Below are positions 21,464-31,093 of a stretch of DNA of 64,000 bases, piece after piece; within the stretch, counting starts at the first letter, position 1, and every line of letters begins with the position of its first letter. The notes beneath the pieces are model-generated. The model did not search any database. It was not told the origin of the DNA and saw only the letters and a program-made list of their open reading frames with translations. A program made the translations under genes and the position numbers. Location of the stretch: the NCBI RefSeq assembly GCF_021300615.1, contig NZ_JAJTMY010000001.1, positions 1 through 64,000 on the forward strand, given 5' to 3'. Source of the stretch: Helicobacter anatolicus (GTDB lineage: Bacteria > Campylobacterota > Campylobacteria > Campylobacterales > Helicobacteraceae).

Positions 21464-22393
21464 ATGGATTTGCAGGCATTTAAAGAAAAAATCAAACTTC
21501 AAGCAGAGCAAGAAGAGAATTTGCAAAAAGAAAAATTAGACATTATTGCAAAAAATGCAAATAAGGGCATTTTTAAGACCAAGCCACGCTTAAATTCTCT
21601 TTTTGAAGATGTCAATAATGCAAATTACCTCTTATTAATCAAAGAAAAGATTTTTGATTTTTCTGTATATGGCTTTTTAATTTCAATGGTATTAAACATT
21701 CTTTTTGTGTTTATTATTTTTTTTGTCATGCTCCCCTTGAAGACAAAAGAGCCTTATTTGGTTACCTTTGTCAATGATACTAATAATTTTGGCATTGTGC
21801 AAAAAGCAGATTCTACAATTTCTGCAAATGAGGCATTAAGAAGAAAATTAATTGGAGCTTATATTTTTAATCGCGAGATTATTAATAAAATTGATGATCA
21901 TTTCAGAATGGAAGAAGTCAGGCTTCAATCAAGTAATGCAGTTTGGAGACAACTTGAAAACATTGTTGCAGACCAAAAAAGTATTTACACAAACCCAGCC
22001 ATTACAAGACAGGTAAAAATTGTCAATATCTCATTAAAAAATAATACTTATGCCACTGCGGATGTGGAAATTACGCTTTTTGCGGATTCTAAAATCAAAT
22101 CCATTAAAAGATATACAATTTCATTAATTTATGAGTTTGAAAAAATTGAGATTGATTTTGCTTCCTTGCCAAAAAATCCCACAGGTTTTATTGTAAAGCG
22201 TTATTCTATAACCGAAAGAGAAACCTTAAAAGAGCTTGATGTAGAAAATAGGGTTGAAAGAAAGGAGCTTATCTCTAAAATTAAAAGAGTAACAAAAGAT
22301 GAGGAGAAGGTGTTAGAAGATGCCTATTTGTATCAGGATGAAAAGCAAAAAGAAAAAGAAGAGGAAAATCTAAATCAAGAAGGGGGAGAATAA
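21464..22393 (+). CDS. virB8: VirB8-like T4SS scaffold protein
   Basis: 309 aa with a cytoplasmic N-terminus, one membrane helix near residues 75-95 (GFLISMVLNILFVFIIFFVM) and a periplasmic NTF2-like VirB8 domain (PYLVTFVNDTNNFGIVQ, then RYTISLIYEFEKIEIDFASL and NPTGFIVKRYSI). The C-terminus is a charged K/E tail of about 50 residues. ATG 21464 with GAGAG upstream is preferred to the TTG at 21449, which lies inside virB7. The stop overlaps virB9 by one base (TAATG). Confidence 0.9.
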   Translation: MDLQAFKEKIKLQAEQEENLQKEKLDIIAKNANKGIFKTKPRLNSLFEDVNNANYLLLIKEKIFDFSVYGFLISMVLNILFVFIIFFVMLPLKTKEPYLVTFVNDTNNFGIVQKADSTISANEALRRKLIGAYIFNREIINKIDDHFRMEEVRLQSSNAVWRQLENIVADQKSIYTNPAITRQVKIVNISLKNNTYATADVEITLFADSKIKSIKRYTISLIYEFEKIEIDFASLPKNPTGFIVKRYSITERETLKELDVENRVERKELISKIKRVTKDEEKVLEDAYLYQDEKQKEKEEENLNQEGGE

Positions 22394-23409
22394 TGAAAAA
22401 AATCGCATTTTTTGTTTTTTCTAGCATTTTTTTATTAGCACAAACTCCAGAAAAAAGCCCATTTATAGATGAAGAAATCAAAGCAGAGCAAAATCCTTTT
22501 AAAGAGGAGCAGATGGAGCAAATAGAAGAAAAGATGGAGAATCCATTGATCTTTCTTGATGCAATACAAGGGTCTTTTTTTAATTCTCATGAAAAAATGA
22601 AGAATTCTTTATTTATCCAATATAAAAAAGGAGAAATCTATAAAATCCGCACGAGATATGCAATGGTAACAAGCATTAATTTTCAAAATGATTATTTGGT
22701 TAAATTTGTTAATGGAGATAGTATTGGTTTTGAAATCAAAGCAATTAAAGATGAATTTGATAATATTAAAACTCTTATTATAAAACCGCAAAAAATCGGC
22801 ATTGATACAAATTTAATTGCTTTTGGCAAAAGCGGACAGATTTATTCTTTTTATCTTTTTTCTACGCATTTTACAAATTCAAAAAACCCAACACTTGTGG
22901 TTTTTGTAGAGAATATGGATAGTAAAAAAATCAATGAAAAACAAAAAAAGCTTGAAATGTTGAAAGAAAAAAATAAGAAGTTAAAGCAAAAAGAAAAAGA
23001 AGAAAAAAGCATAGATTATACCGCTTTTGAAAGGGAGGATGAAAATTTTATTAGCATTGGAGATAGTGTCAATAAAATCCATATAGAAAAAAGCAAAATT
23101 CAAGAAGGATTTTATCAAAAAGCAAGAAGTTACCGCACTTGGTGGAGTTTTTGGATTTATAAAAAAGAAAGTAAGGAGGCAAAAGCCCTTAAGGCATTGC
23201 GTATTTTTAAAGACAAGGATTACACTTATTTTAAATACGATAGAGCAGACAATGCTTCAAAATTTCCAGTAATTTATAAAGTTGTAGATGGCTATGACCA
23301 TCCTATAAATACTAAAATTGTTGGAAATTACATCATTGCAGAGGATGTGGGTGATAAATTTACCCTAAGGATTGGAAAAGAATATGTTTGTGTGAGGTTT
23401 AGAGAATGA
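22393..23409 (+). CDS. virB9: VirB9-like T4SS core protein
   Basis: 338 aa with signal peptide MKKIAFFVFSSIFLLA. The N-terminal VirB9/CagX domain shows YAMVTSINFQNDYLVKF, then LIIKPQKIGIDTNLIAFG and GQIYSFYLF. A K/E-rich linker follows (residues 180-210). The C-terminal domain that binds VirB7 ends in KFPVIYKVVDGYDHPINTKI and YIIAEDVGDKFTLRIGKEYV. It is part of the outer-membrane core complex with VirB7 and VirB10. It overlaps virB10 by 4 nt. Confidence 0.92.
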   Translation: MKKIAFFVFSSIFLLAQTPEKSPFIDEEIKAEQNPFKEEQMEQIEEKMENPLIFLDAIQGSFFNSHEKMKNSLFIQYKKGEIYKIRTRYAMVTSINFQNDYLVKFVNGDSIGFEIKAIKDEFDNIKTLIIKPQKIGIDTNLIAFGKSGQIYSFYLFSTHFTNSKNPTLVVFVENMDSKKINEKQKKLEMLKEKNKKLKQKEKEEKSIDYTAFEREDENFISIGDSVNKIHIEKSKIQEGFYQKARSYRTWWSFWIYKKESKEAKALKALRIFKDKDYTYFKYDRADNASKFPVIYKVVDGYDHPINTKIVGNYIIAEDVGDKFTLRIGKEYVCVRFRE

Positions 23410-24755
23410 AAGCACTTTTTTCTCAACACAAATTTAAGATTTTATTTTTTTCTAGCATTTTTTTTGCTGTGTTTTCGGTTGTATTAATCTTGGGGAGGGA
23501 TTCTAAGACAGAAGAAGAGGATTTAGAGTTTTTTTCTAAATTTCCTTTGAATGATTATTTATATCAAAATCAAGAAGAGTTAAAAAAAGAGGAGCAAAAA
23601 GAAAATGAAGAAAAAGAAGAGAATTCTTTTAAGCAAGTCAGTCAAGATTTAAAAAAGGCTAATGAGCAAATCAATGCTCTAGAAAAAGAGCTAAAAAAGA
23701 AAAAACAAGAAGAGCTATTACAAGAAATACAAGCGAATGAAAATTTAAACAAACTATTAAAAGATGAATACTACATTGATGAGAATGGTAATTTAGTGGA
23801 TTCTCAAGGGAAAATTATTAAAACAAAAGAAGAATTAGAAAGAGAGATTAAAAAGCAAAGAGAGCGAAAAAACCAGCAAATCCTCATATTTCAAAATAAT
23901 AACAAACAATTTGAATTAAATCATGCCTCTAAGGAGCAACAAAGAAGAATATGGGAGTTAGCCTCCAGAATCCAAACCATTAAAATCCCAAAAGAAGAGG
24001 AGAAAGAAGATGGGGAAATAGAGTTTGGAGTAGATAGTTTTAGCAATCTTGATAAAAAAGATGTTGGAAGTAATGAACATAAATTATTGCGAACTATCAC
24101 CGCAGATAAGATGATTCCAGCAATTTTAATCCGCCCAATTTCTAGTCAAATTTCAGGAGAGGTTACCGCACAAGTAGAAAGCAATATTTATGGAGCGATG
24201 GGAAGGGCGGTTTTAATCCCCAAAGGTTCAAAAGTTATAGGTTTTTATCGATCAAATAATAAAATAGGAGACTATCGCTTGCAAGTGATTTGGACAAGAA
24301 TCATCACCCCACAAGGAATCAATATTATGCTTACAAAAGCAAGGGGAGCAGATATTAAAGGTTATAGCGGATTAATTGGAAAGGTTTATAAACGCCAATG
24401 GGAGCGTTATGGTTTGCCTTTATCTTTATCCACGCTATCTAATGGCTTATTAATCGCAATCAATAGTTCTTTAAATGCAAAAGCTAAAAATAATTATTTA
24501 AATGCCTATAGCACAACCCAACTGCTTAATCAAAGCAAAAGCGATATTTCAAGCATTATACAAAATATTATTAGGGAGCAAATCCAAATCGCCCCTATTA
24601 TTATCATTCGTGAAGGGAGTAGAGTTTTTATTTCCCTTACACAAGATATTTTTATTCCAACCCCAAAAAAAGGAGAGACACTTGCAAGATTTTTTAAAGA
24701 AGAAAAAGAAAATCAATTACAAAAGAATCAGACAAATGATGAATTTGATGATTAG
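23406..24755 (+). CDS. virB10: VirB10-like T4SS core protein (TrbI family)
   Basis: 449 aa. One inner-membrane helix at residues 13-30 (ILFFSSIFFAVFSVVLIL) is followed by a long E/K-rich coiled-coil periplasmic region. The conserved VirB10/TrbI barrel comes next (IPAILIRPISSQISGEVTAQ, GRAVLIPKGSKVIGFYRS, WTRIITPQGINIML). It spans both membranes and senses energy from VirB4, B11 and D4. The periplasmic linker is unusually acidic and basic in runs rather than proline-rich. It overlaps virB9 by 4 nt. Confidence 0.94.
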   Translation: MKALFSQHKFKILFFSSIFFAVFSVVLILGRDSKTEEEDLEFFSKFPLNDYLYQNQEELKKEEQKENEEKEENSFKQVSQDLKKANEQINALEKELKKKKQEELLQEIQANENLNKLLKDEYYIDENGNLVDSQGKIIKTKEELEREIKKQRERKNQQILIFQNNNKQFELNHASKEQQRRIWELASRIQTIKIPKEEEKEDGEIEFGVDSFSNLDKKDVGSNEHKLLRTITADKMIPAILIRPISSQISGEVTAQVESNIYGAMGRAVLIPKGSKVIGFYRSNNKIGDYRLQVIWTRIITPQGINIMLTKARGADIKGYSGLIGKVYKRQWERYGLPLSLSTLSNGLLIAINSSLNAKAKNNYLNAYSTTQLLNQSKSDISSIIQNIIREQIQIAPIIIIREGSRVFISLTQDIFIPTPKKGETLARFFKEEKENQLQKNQTNDEFDD

Positions 24756-24805
24756 AACACTGAAAATCCTAAAAAGATTTTCAAAAAAATAATAAGGAAA
24801 ATAAA

Positions 24806-25018
24806 ATGGAAAATAAAATGGAAAATAAAATGGAAATTAATGTAGATGAAATACTTTCAAAAAATGAAGAGTTACTCATGCAAAATAAAAAACAAATGAA
24901 GTTAAAAAACCAACTAATTAAGAAAACTAAAGAGTTTCACAATTCGCAAAATAAGCTAAATCGGCTAATTATGCAAATTGCAACCCTGCAAGAAGAGATT
25001 AAAAATGTTAGCAATTGA
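24806..25018 (+). CDS. Small coiled-coil protein inside T4SS operon
   Basis: 70 aa, K/E/N/Q-rich and helical throughout with leucine heptads (KLKNQLIKKTKEFHNSQNKL). AAGGA lies 7 nt before the ATG. The first codons contain a near-tandem 12-bp repeat (ATGGAAAATAAA), giving three possible in-frame ATGs (24806, 24818, 24830). It overlaps virB11 by 14 nt. No family is recognised; it may be a structural or regulatory partner of VirB11 or VirB10. Confidence 0.65.
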   Translation: MENKMENKMEINVDEILSKNEELLMQNKKQMKLKNQLIKKTKEFHNSQNKLNRLIMQIATLQEEIKNVSN

Positions 25019-25940
25019 TCTCTTAGTCAAAAAGCTAGAAGAATATATTGGTTTGGAAAATATAAATGAGGTGATTTTTAATAGAGAAAAACAGCTATAT
25101 TTACAATTTGGAAGTTCTTATAAAGAAGTCATTGATGAGAGTTTAGATTTTGAATTTTTATTTGATTTTTGCAAAGTTTTAGCTATCAAGTTAAATTTAA
25201 GATTTGATGAGAAGTATCCACAACTAAATTGTTCTATACCAAACACAAGATATAGAATCAATGCTTTGCATCATAGTGTTACAGCAAATAATCAAATTGC
25301 CCTAAATATCAGGATTCCTAATAAAAACACTTTTAGGCTTAGTGATTTTAAAATCAAAGAAAATCTAGAAGAAGTAATACAAAAACAAAGTGATTTAGAA
25401 TTAAACTATCAAAATTTAAAAACACTTATTACCCAAAAGAAAAACATTTTGATTGTTGGTGGCACCGCTAGTGGCAAAACTTCTTTATTCAATACTCTTA
25501 TCGAAGAAATTCCTTTGGAAGAAAGAGTTATTTCAATTGAAGATTCTCTAGAACTTGAAATTAAAAATGATAATAAAGTACAAATGCTAGTAAGTAAAAA
25601 TGAAAATACAGGTTTTACTTATGAAAAGGCGTTAAACTCGGCAATGAGAATGTCTCCTCAAAGGCTTTTGCTTGGGGAAGTGGATACAAGAAATGTAATG
25701 TTGTTTTTAAGGCTTTCTAATACCGGACATAGTGGAATGATTAGCACTATTCATGCCAATAGTCCAAAAGAAGCCATTGAAGCAATTTCTATGAATATTA
25801 AAATGGCAAGTGGCAATAAAGATATTGACTATTCTGCAGTGGAAAAGTATTTTAAAAGCGGTATTGACTACATTATCCAAATCAAAAAGATTAATCATGA
25901 CAGAGTGATTTCAGAGGTATTAAATGTCAAAAAAAATTAA
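25005..25940 (+). CDS. virB11: VirB11-like T4SS ATPase
   Basis: Hexameric traffic ATPase at the base of the channel. 311 aa. It has an N-terminal domain and a C-terminal RecA-like domain with Walker A VGGTASGKTSLFN near residue 152. The Asp box EERVISIEDSLELEI, Walker B-type LLLGEVDTR and the His box GHSGMISTIHANSP are present. ATG 25005 is preferred to the upstream TTG at 24978 because it has AGAAGAG upstream and gives the family N-terminus. Its stop overlaps the MobC-like gene by 17 nt. Confidence 0.94.
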   Translation: MLAIDLLVKKLEEYIGLENINEVIFNREKQLYLQFGSSYKEVIDESLDFEFLFDFCKVLAIKLNLRFDEKYPQLNCSIPNTRYRINALHHSVTANNQIALNIRIPNKNTFRLSDFKIKENLEEVIQKQSDLELNYQNLKTLITQKKNILIVGGTASGKTSLFNTLIEEIPLEERVISIEDSLELEIKNDNKVQMLVSKNENTGFTYEKALNSAMRMSPQRLLLGEVDTRNVMLFLRLSNTGHSGMISTIHANSPKEAIEAISMNIKMASGNKDIDYSAVEKYFKSGIDYIIQIKKINHDRVISEVLNVKKN

Positions 25941-26487
25941 TGGAAAGAATTTGCATATTGTTTTGGATGAAAATAGTAAAAAAATACTAGAAGAAATGGC
26001 AAAACAACAAAATAAATCTTATACAGCTATCATACAAGAATTGATCAAATTCAATAATGAAACAAAAAATTCCTATGTTTTTGTAAAAATGGTAGAGCTT
26101 ATTTCTTTTAATAAGAAGAAATATAAAGATTTAAATGCCACTTTCAACAATATCAATCAAATTGCCTATCACATCAATTCTTTTAAAAAATCAAGGCATT
26201 TTCAAGAAGAAATTTTTAACACCTCTTTTTTTACACATATAAATCAAGAGATTAAAAATTGCAGGGATCTTTTAGAAGACATTAGAATCTTAGTGCTAAA
26301 AAACTTAATATTGCTTGAAAACAACTTTGGCAAAAAACAAAAGGGGGTGGAATTTTCAAGGGTTTATAACAAATTCCTTAAAAGATTGATTTTAAAAGAA
26401 GGTTATAAAAGAGGGCTATTTTCTAAGGTTTTTGAAAAGCTAGATAGCCAAACATTAAAAAAATTAGCAGAGGAAGATAGGTTTTGA
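25924..26487 (+). CDS. MobC-like relaxosome accessory protein
   Basis: 187 aa, basic. Residues 9-45 (LHIVLDENSKKILEEMAKQQ) resemble a ribbon-helix-helix DNA-binding unit. Residues 72-85 (LNATFNNINQIAYHINSF) match the NNINQIA signature of MobC-type proteins, which help relaxases melt and nick oriT. It lies between virB11 and virD4, overlapping both, rather than beside the relaxase gene. The MobC link is from one clear motif, so moderately sure. Confidence 0.7.
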   Translation: MSKKINGKNLHIVLDENSKKILEEMAKQQNKSYTAIIQELIKFNNETKNSYVFVKMVELISFNKKKYKDLNATFNNINQIAYHINSFKKSRHFQEEIFNTSFFTHINQEIKNCRDLLEDIRILVLKNLILLENNFGKKQKGVEFSRVYNKFLKRLILKEGYKRGLFSKVFEKLDSQTLKKLAEEDRF

Positions 26488-28619
26488 GAATTTTTATTTT
26501 TTTATTAATTACTTTAATTTCTATGCCACTTAGCTTTGTTTTATCTCTTTATTTTTTTATGGATTTAAATAGTATTAATGAAGCAATTATTATGGCAAAG
26601 ATAGTTATCATGAATTTGTTAAATAAAAAAATGAAGGTAATTGTGTATATTTGCTTATTTTATGGCATTTTTCCCTTAATAGTTTTTTTATTTTTTTTCC
26701 TTTCTTTCCAAAAGAAAACTCATGGATATGCCGAATTTGCCAAATTAAAAGATTTGGCAAAAATGAAACTAAAAACTAGACATTCTATTAAATCTATTAA
26801 AAATGGATTTCTTTTTGGGGCTTTTAAGGGTAAATATATTTTTCATCACAACCCTCTTGCTACTTTAATTGTCGCCCCTCCTGGTACAGGAAAAACTGCC
26901 TCAATCATTGTTCCTAATCTCTTAAGTGTTGAAAATTCCGCAATTGTTCTAGATATCAAAGGAGAGCTTTGTTCACTTACTGCAGGCTACAGACAAAAGG
27001 TTTTAAAAAATAAAATTTTAATCTTTGATCCTATGAGAAAAAGGGAAGAGGAGATCATTGAAGAAAGCCTTATTGATGAGAATGGAGAGAGTTTTTCTTA
27101 TAAAAGAAAAGTTGCAATCACAAAAGATACAGATTTATGCTTTAATCCCTTTGATAAAAAACTTATTGAAAAAATGAATTATTATGAAAAAATCAGGCTT
27201 GTCAATGAGATTGCAGAAACTATTTTTGTTGATGATAAAAAAGACCATTGGCTAGAACAAGCAAAAAATCTATTTGTGTTTTTTGCACTTTATGACATAC
27301 TAACACAAGGAGAGAGTAATTTTCATGCACTTTCTCAAGCCACAAAGAGGGATTTTAAAAAATTAATTCATCCTCAAAGTAAATACCATGAAATGCTTTT
27401 TGAAGTGGATGAGAATGGCAATACCATAGAAGCCAATTTTGTGGATTGCGAGAGGCTATTTTATCAACAAATTTCAGAATTAAAATACTGCGATATTAAT
27501 GAACCTAGAAACTATATTGATGAGAGTTTAGAACAAATTAAAATATTTGTTGCAAAAAGTGGCAAAGAAGAATTTCCTGAAACATTAAGAAAATTTGCAA
27601 GGCAGTGGGTTTCTATTCCTAGAGATGAATTTGGATCTATAAAATCCACCTATGGGCGTTATATGCAGGTTTTTAGCTATGAGCAAGTAGCAAATGCCAC
27701 AAAAACAATGAATTTTAATTATGAAGATTTACGAGAGGAAAAAATTACAATTTATATAAGAATTGCACAAACAGATATTGATTTTATTGCCCCCTTAATT
27801 AGAATATTTTTAGAAAACATTGCAAAAAATATGCTTTTAAAAGAATCTAAAAAACTTGTGTATTGGTATTTAGATGAATTTGTTAGATTTGGTAAATTAA
27901 GCTTTTTAATGGAGATGCCAGCATTATCAAGAAGCTATGGACAAGTCCCTATTTATATTACTCAAAGTGAAAGTTTAATATCAAAGCACTATGGCAAAGA
28001 GGATTACAGCATTATTAATGAAATTTGTCATTATAAAGTCATTTTTAAATCCGGCAGTGAAGATTTTGCTAGTAAAATCTCCAAAGAAATTGGAAATTAT
28101 ACAAGGAAGCATATCTCAAAAAGTAAGGGTAAAAAAGTTGATTCTGGCTCTACTTCCATCTCTTTTGAAGGTACGCCACTTGTAACAACACAAGATATTT
28201 TAAACCTACCAGATGATGAAGCCCTCCTCCTAGTGACCGGTTTTAAAGCAAGACCCATTAAACTTAAAATAGTCTTTTATTTTAAAAATAAAATTTATAA
28301 TAAAAGAACCAATCTCATTTTGGAAGAAAAAATTATAAGAGAAAGCCAACAGGATAAAGAGCTAGAAAATGAGTTAGATAAAGAAGAAAACCTTGCAGTC
28401 ATTGAAGCTACACAAGAATTTGATGAACTTCAGAAACTCTTAACATCTCAAGAGTCTTATATCAAAGAAATCACTCAAGAAAAAGCAATTTTTTTTCTAA
28501 ATCCTCCAAATAAAAAAAATGTAATTGATACACAGACATTAAATAGCATTTTTGCAGATGAGGATTTTTTAAAGGCAAAGTCTTGTAATAAAAAAATAGA
28601 GATTGAGGAAAGTAACTAA
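26484..28619 (+). CDS. virD4: VirD4-like type IV coupling protein
   Basis: Coupling ATPase that brings the relaxase-DNA complex to the channel. 711 aa. Two N-terminal membrane helices (residues 2-22 and 50-72) precede the soluble domain. It has Walker A APPGTGKTASIIVPN near residue 131, Walker B LVYWYLDEFVRFGK near residue 455 and ITQSESLISKHYG. The C-terminal tail of about 110 residues is acidic and charged and may contact substrates. The start is TTG 26484, overlapping the previous stop, with AGAGGA upstream. Confidence 0.95.
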   Translation: MRIFIFLLITLISMPLSFVLSLYFFMDLNSINEAIIMAKIVIMNLLNKKMKVIVYICLFYGIFPLIVFLFFFLSFQKKTHGYAEFAKLKDLAKMKLKTRHSIKSIKNGFLFGAFKGKYIFHHNPLATLIVAPPGTGKTASIIVPNLLSVENSAIVLDIKGELCSLTAGYRQKVLKNKILIFDPMRKREEEIIEESLIDENGESFSYKRKVAITKDTDLCFNPFDKKLIEKMNYYEKIRLVNEIAETIFVDDKKDHWLEQAKNLFVFFALYDILTQGESNFHALSQATKRDFKKLIHPQSKYHEMLFEVDENGNTIEANFVDCERLFYQQISELKYCDINEPRNYIDESLEQIKIFVAKSGKEEFPETLRKFARQWVSIPRDEFGSIKSTYGRYMQVFSYEQVANATKTMNFNYEDLREEKITIYIRIAQTDIDFIAPLIRIFLENIAKNMLLKESKKLVYWYLDEFVRFGKLSFLMEMPALSRSYGQVPIYITQSESLISKHYGKEDYSIINEICHYKVIFKSGSEDFASKISKEIGNYTRKHISKSKGKKVDSGSTSISFEGTPLVTTQDILNLPDDEALLLVTGFKARPIKLKIVFYFKNKIYNKRTNLILEEKIIRESQQDKELENELDKEENLAVIEATQEFDELQKLLTSQESYIKEITQEKAIFFLNPPNKKNVIDTQTLNSIFADEDFLKAKSCNKKIEIEESN

Positions 28620-28628
28620 GGAGACACC

Positions 28629-29591
28629 TTGCAAGACAATATATTTTTTTGGATTAATGAATTTGTTAGATTTAAAGTAAAAACGCTTGATAGAAAGAGA
28701 AACTATATAGAAAAAGAGCAAATCCTTCAAGAAATAGCTATCACGAATAAAGAAACGCTTAATGCTTGTGTTAAGCTATTTTATAAACAAAAATTTTCCT
28801 CTTTAAATTTATATTCTTCTATATTTATCGGCTTGATTGAATTTTTAGAAAAAACAGGCATAGGCTATGATGTGAGGAATTTTAAGAACAATTTGATTGT
28901 TGATTATTTATTTTCTAGAAATGATCTTAAAAATTCCTCTAAATTCCTTTATCAAAAACTACTAAAAGAGTTTTTTTTCTTTATGGGAATCAAGAAAAAA
29001 GAACTCTTTAATTTTTTTTATCTTAATTTTAGTGTCGATAAGAAAATTGATTTTCTTAATCAAGAAGAGTTAAAAAAAATCCACTCTCACATAAAAAAAA
29101 TGGATACAAAGAAAAATAATACTAAGCATCTTGAAAAGATTTTAGCATTAAAAATTTTGCTTTTTACAGGAGCTAGGGCTAGTGAGGTGCTTTCTATTAA
29201 AACAAAAGAAATTCAATTCTCTAATGATATCGTCATTTTTAAAATTCTAGGAAAGGGGAATAAATTTAGAAACCTCGCCATTGAAATTAACCATATTCAA
29301 GAATTGTTTATTTTATTTAATGATCAAAGAGAGTTTTTATTTACAATCAAATACCCAACAATCTACAAGGCTTGTGGAAGGCTTTTGGAATTATGCAATA
29401 TTTCTAAAAATAAAAAAGGGGCACATCTTTTGCGTCATTCCTTTGCAAGTTTTCTTTATAAAAAAACAAAGGATATTCTCTTAGTACAAAGGGCATTAGG
29501 GCATAGCACTATCACAGAAACACAAAAATATATGCATATTGACGAAGAAGAGAGATTTGGAAAAATCATCAATGCTTTCCATCATTTATAA
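28629..29591 (+). CDS. XerT-like tyrosine recombinase/integrase
   Basis: 320 aa tyrosine recombinase. The catalytic set is visible: first Arg in TGARASEVL near residue 181, Lys in LGKGNKFRNL, H-x-x-R in HLLRHSFASFL near 266, GH in ALGHSTI near 291 and the nucleophile Tyr in ETQKYMHI near 301. The N-terminal half is an SAM-like core-binding domain. XerT-type recombinases excise and integrate Helicobacter conjugative transposons; here the gene also lies inside the 21-bp inverted repeats. TTG start, preceded by AAGGAG at 28618-28623. Confidence 0.93.
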   Translation: MQDNIFFWINEFVRFKVKTLDRKRNYIEKEQILQEIAITNKETLNACVKLFYKQKFSSLNLYSSIFIGLIEFLEKTGIGYDVRNFKNNLIVDYLFSRNDLKNSSKFLYQKLLKEFFFFMGIKKKELFNFFYLNFSVDKKIDFLNQEELKKIHSHIKKMDTKKNNTKHLEKILALKILLFTGARASEVLSIKTKEIQFSNDIVIFKILGKGNKFRNLAIEINHIQELFILFNDQREFLFTIKYPTIYKACGRLLELCNISKNKKGAHLLRHSFASFLYKKTKDILLVQRALGHSTITETQKYMHIDEEERFGKIINAFHHL

Positions 29592-29602
29592 AAGGGGCTA
29601 AA

Positions 29603-30850
29603 ATGAAGAAATTTTTGACAATAATTTTATTTTGTTGCTACATGATAGCAATACCTCTAGAAGTGCATGACACGCAAGGAGAAATTCAGCAAACAACCAT
29701 GATAGGGAAAATGGCAGATTCTATTAAAAAATATGAGGAGATGATTCAAAAGGCAAATGATCAAGTCAATCGTCTCAATCAAATTAATGACATTATGAGT
29801 AAAACTAATAATTTTTTAAAATCAAGCACCCTTTCAATTGCAAATCCATTGCAGATTCTAGAAACTCTAAAAAGTTCTTTAAGTGCAATGGAGGATAATT
29901 ACAAAAGGCTATCAAAAACTTTAAAAGATTGGGATTATCGAGACAAGATTAAAAGTAAGAGATTAGCAAACAAATGCCCTTGGCTAAGAATGGATATTAT
30001 CTCTCCTCAATCTTTGCAAATCTTTTTTACGCAAACAGGAGAAGAGACTCAACTCATCAAAGATGCTAAAAGATTGATTGAAAGTCTAACAGATAACACC
30101 TATCAAAACCTCACAGCAACACTAGGAACACTAAGCGGTAGGGCTTTAGCAGAAAAGCTTTGTGAGCAGGTATATAGAGAAGAAAAGAATAAAGAGCTGA
30201 GAAAAATCAATGAAATGCAAAAACAAGCCCTATTAAAGAATGATAAAAAGCTTTTTGAAGAATTAAGAATCAAACAAATGCAAATAGAATTTCATAAGAT
30301 TTTAAATGATGAAATGGAATTACAAAAGAAATTTGAACCTCTTATTAATCGACAAGAGCAAATGTTGGAGCATTTGGGTGTAAAGGATAAAGTCTATAAT
30401 GATAAGAAAAATAATATTATATATTGCAAGGAGACGCAAGGAAATAATGAAGAATTTTGCTATCCCTTAATGCTAGATACCCAAAGGCTAAATCATGATT
30501 ACAACCAATTAAAAGAGGAATTTAATGAAAAGTTGATTGCAGCAGGGAGTAATGAAGAAAGTCAAGCTAAAGTCTATGCAGATATTAATCAAAAAGCCTC
30601 ATTAATGCTATTAGATTACACCAAAGATCTCTCTAATGGCATTGCTTTTATGAATGAGACACTCTCATTAATTGGTAGCCTTATGGCAGAAGATTTTCAA
30701 AGAAAATATCATCGCAATCTAAATACCCAACAACAAGCCCAAGATGAGCTAAAAACTGAAGAAGAAATCAAGGCAATTGTGGATGAAAATCGCTATTCTG
30801 AATATGAAATTGAATTTGATCAATTTGGCTTCCCAAAGATTTTTAAATAA
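29603..30850 (+). CDS. Secreted coiled-coil protein, VirB5/TrbJ-like candidate
   Basis: 415 aa with signal peptide MKKFLTIILFCCYMIAIP, then long helices with heptads (MADSIKKYEEMIQKANDQVN, RLNQINDIMSKTNNF, and a second set at residues 190-290) and a pair of cysteines near 275-290. VirB5/TrbJ proteins are helical, exported, and coat the pilus tip. No other VirB5 is present in the operon, so this is a reasonable candidate. It is the last gene of the left half; GGGG precedes the start. The assignment is inference from topology and context. Confidence 0.55.
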   Translation: MKKFLTIILFCCYMIAIPLEVHDTQGEIQQTTMIGKMADSIKKYEEMIQKANDQVNRLNQINDIMSKTNNFLKSSTLSIANPLQILETLKSSLSAMEDNYKRLSKTLKDWDYRDKIKSKRLANKCPWLRMDIISPQSLQIFFTQTGEETQLIKDAKRLIESLTDNTYQNLTATLGTLSGRALAEKLCEQVYREEKNKELRKINEMQKQALLKNDKKLFEELRIKQMQIEFHKILNDEMELQKKFEPLINRQEQMLEHLGVKDKVYNDKKNNIIYCKETQGNNEEFCYPLMLDTQRLNHDYNQLKEEFNEKLIAAGSNEESQAKVYADINQKASLMLLDYTKDLSNGIAFMNETLSLIGSLMAEDFQRKYHRNLNTQQQAQDELKTEEEIKAIVDENRYSEYEIEFDQFGFPKIFK

Positions 30851-30967
30851 AAAATGCTTTGATGTTTCCTCACCATTACGCTAAAGCTTATGATGCATAA
30901 GGGAGAAAAACGCAAACAAAAATACTTAAAAATGTCGCAATTATGGGACTTTTGGGGGATTTTTTGG

Positions 30968-30980
30968 TATAATGTTATCA
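30968..30980 (+). promoter_or_regulatory. Sense promoter of cassette copy 1
   Basis: Extended -10 TGGTATAAT (TATAAT at 30968-30973), preceded by the T/G-rich stretch usual for Helicobacter sigma-80. The predicted transcript start is A30980, so the RNA would begin AGAGGTTAG. The same promoter is at 36091 and 37348. Confidence 0.75.
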
Positions 30981-31027
30981 GAGGTTAGCCCATAAGGGTA
31001 ACCTTATAGGCTTGACTTCACCAATCT

Positions 31028-31093
31028 CGCTTTTCTAGCACAAAAGCGGAAAGGAGGAAGCCAATGAATGAAGAGTTGGTAAAACTTTTCTTG
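31028..31093 (-). ncRNA. Putative antisense RNA to cassette copy 1
   Basis: On the minus strand inside the ORF there is a perfect TATAAT (31105 to 31100), conserved in all three copies although the flanking codons differ. A transcript starting near 31093 would cover the start codon, the SD and the leader hairpin CGCTTTT/AAAAGCG. The 3' end is a guess, placed at that hairpin; no U-run follows it. This is the position of IsoA antitoxin RNAs against AapA mRNAs. Confidence 0.5.

Noticed and set aside
24806-24841. Tandem ATGGAAAATAAA units as a phase-variable start
   Set aside because: Unit is 12 bp, so changes in copy number keep the frame; only the number of N-terminal residues would vary.
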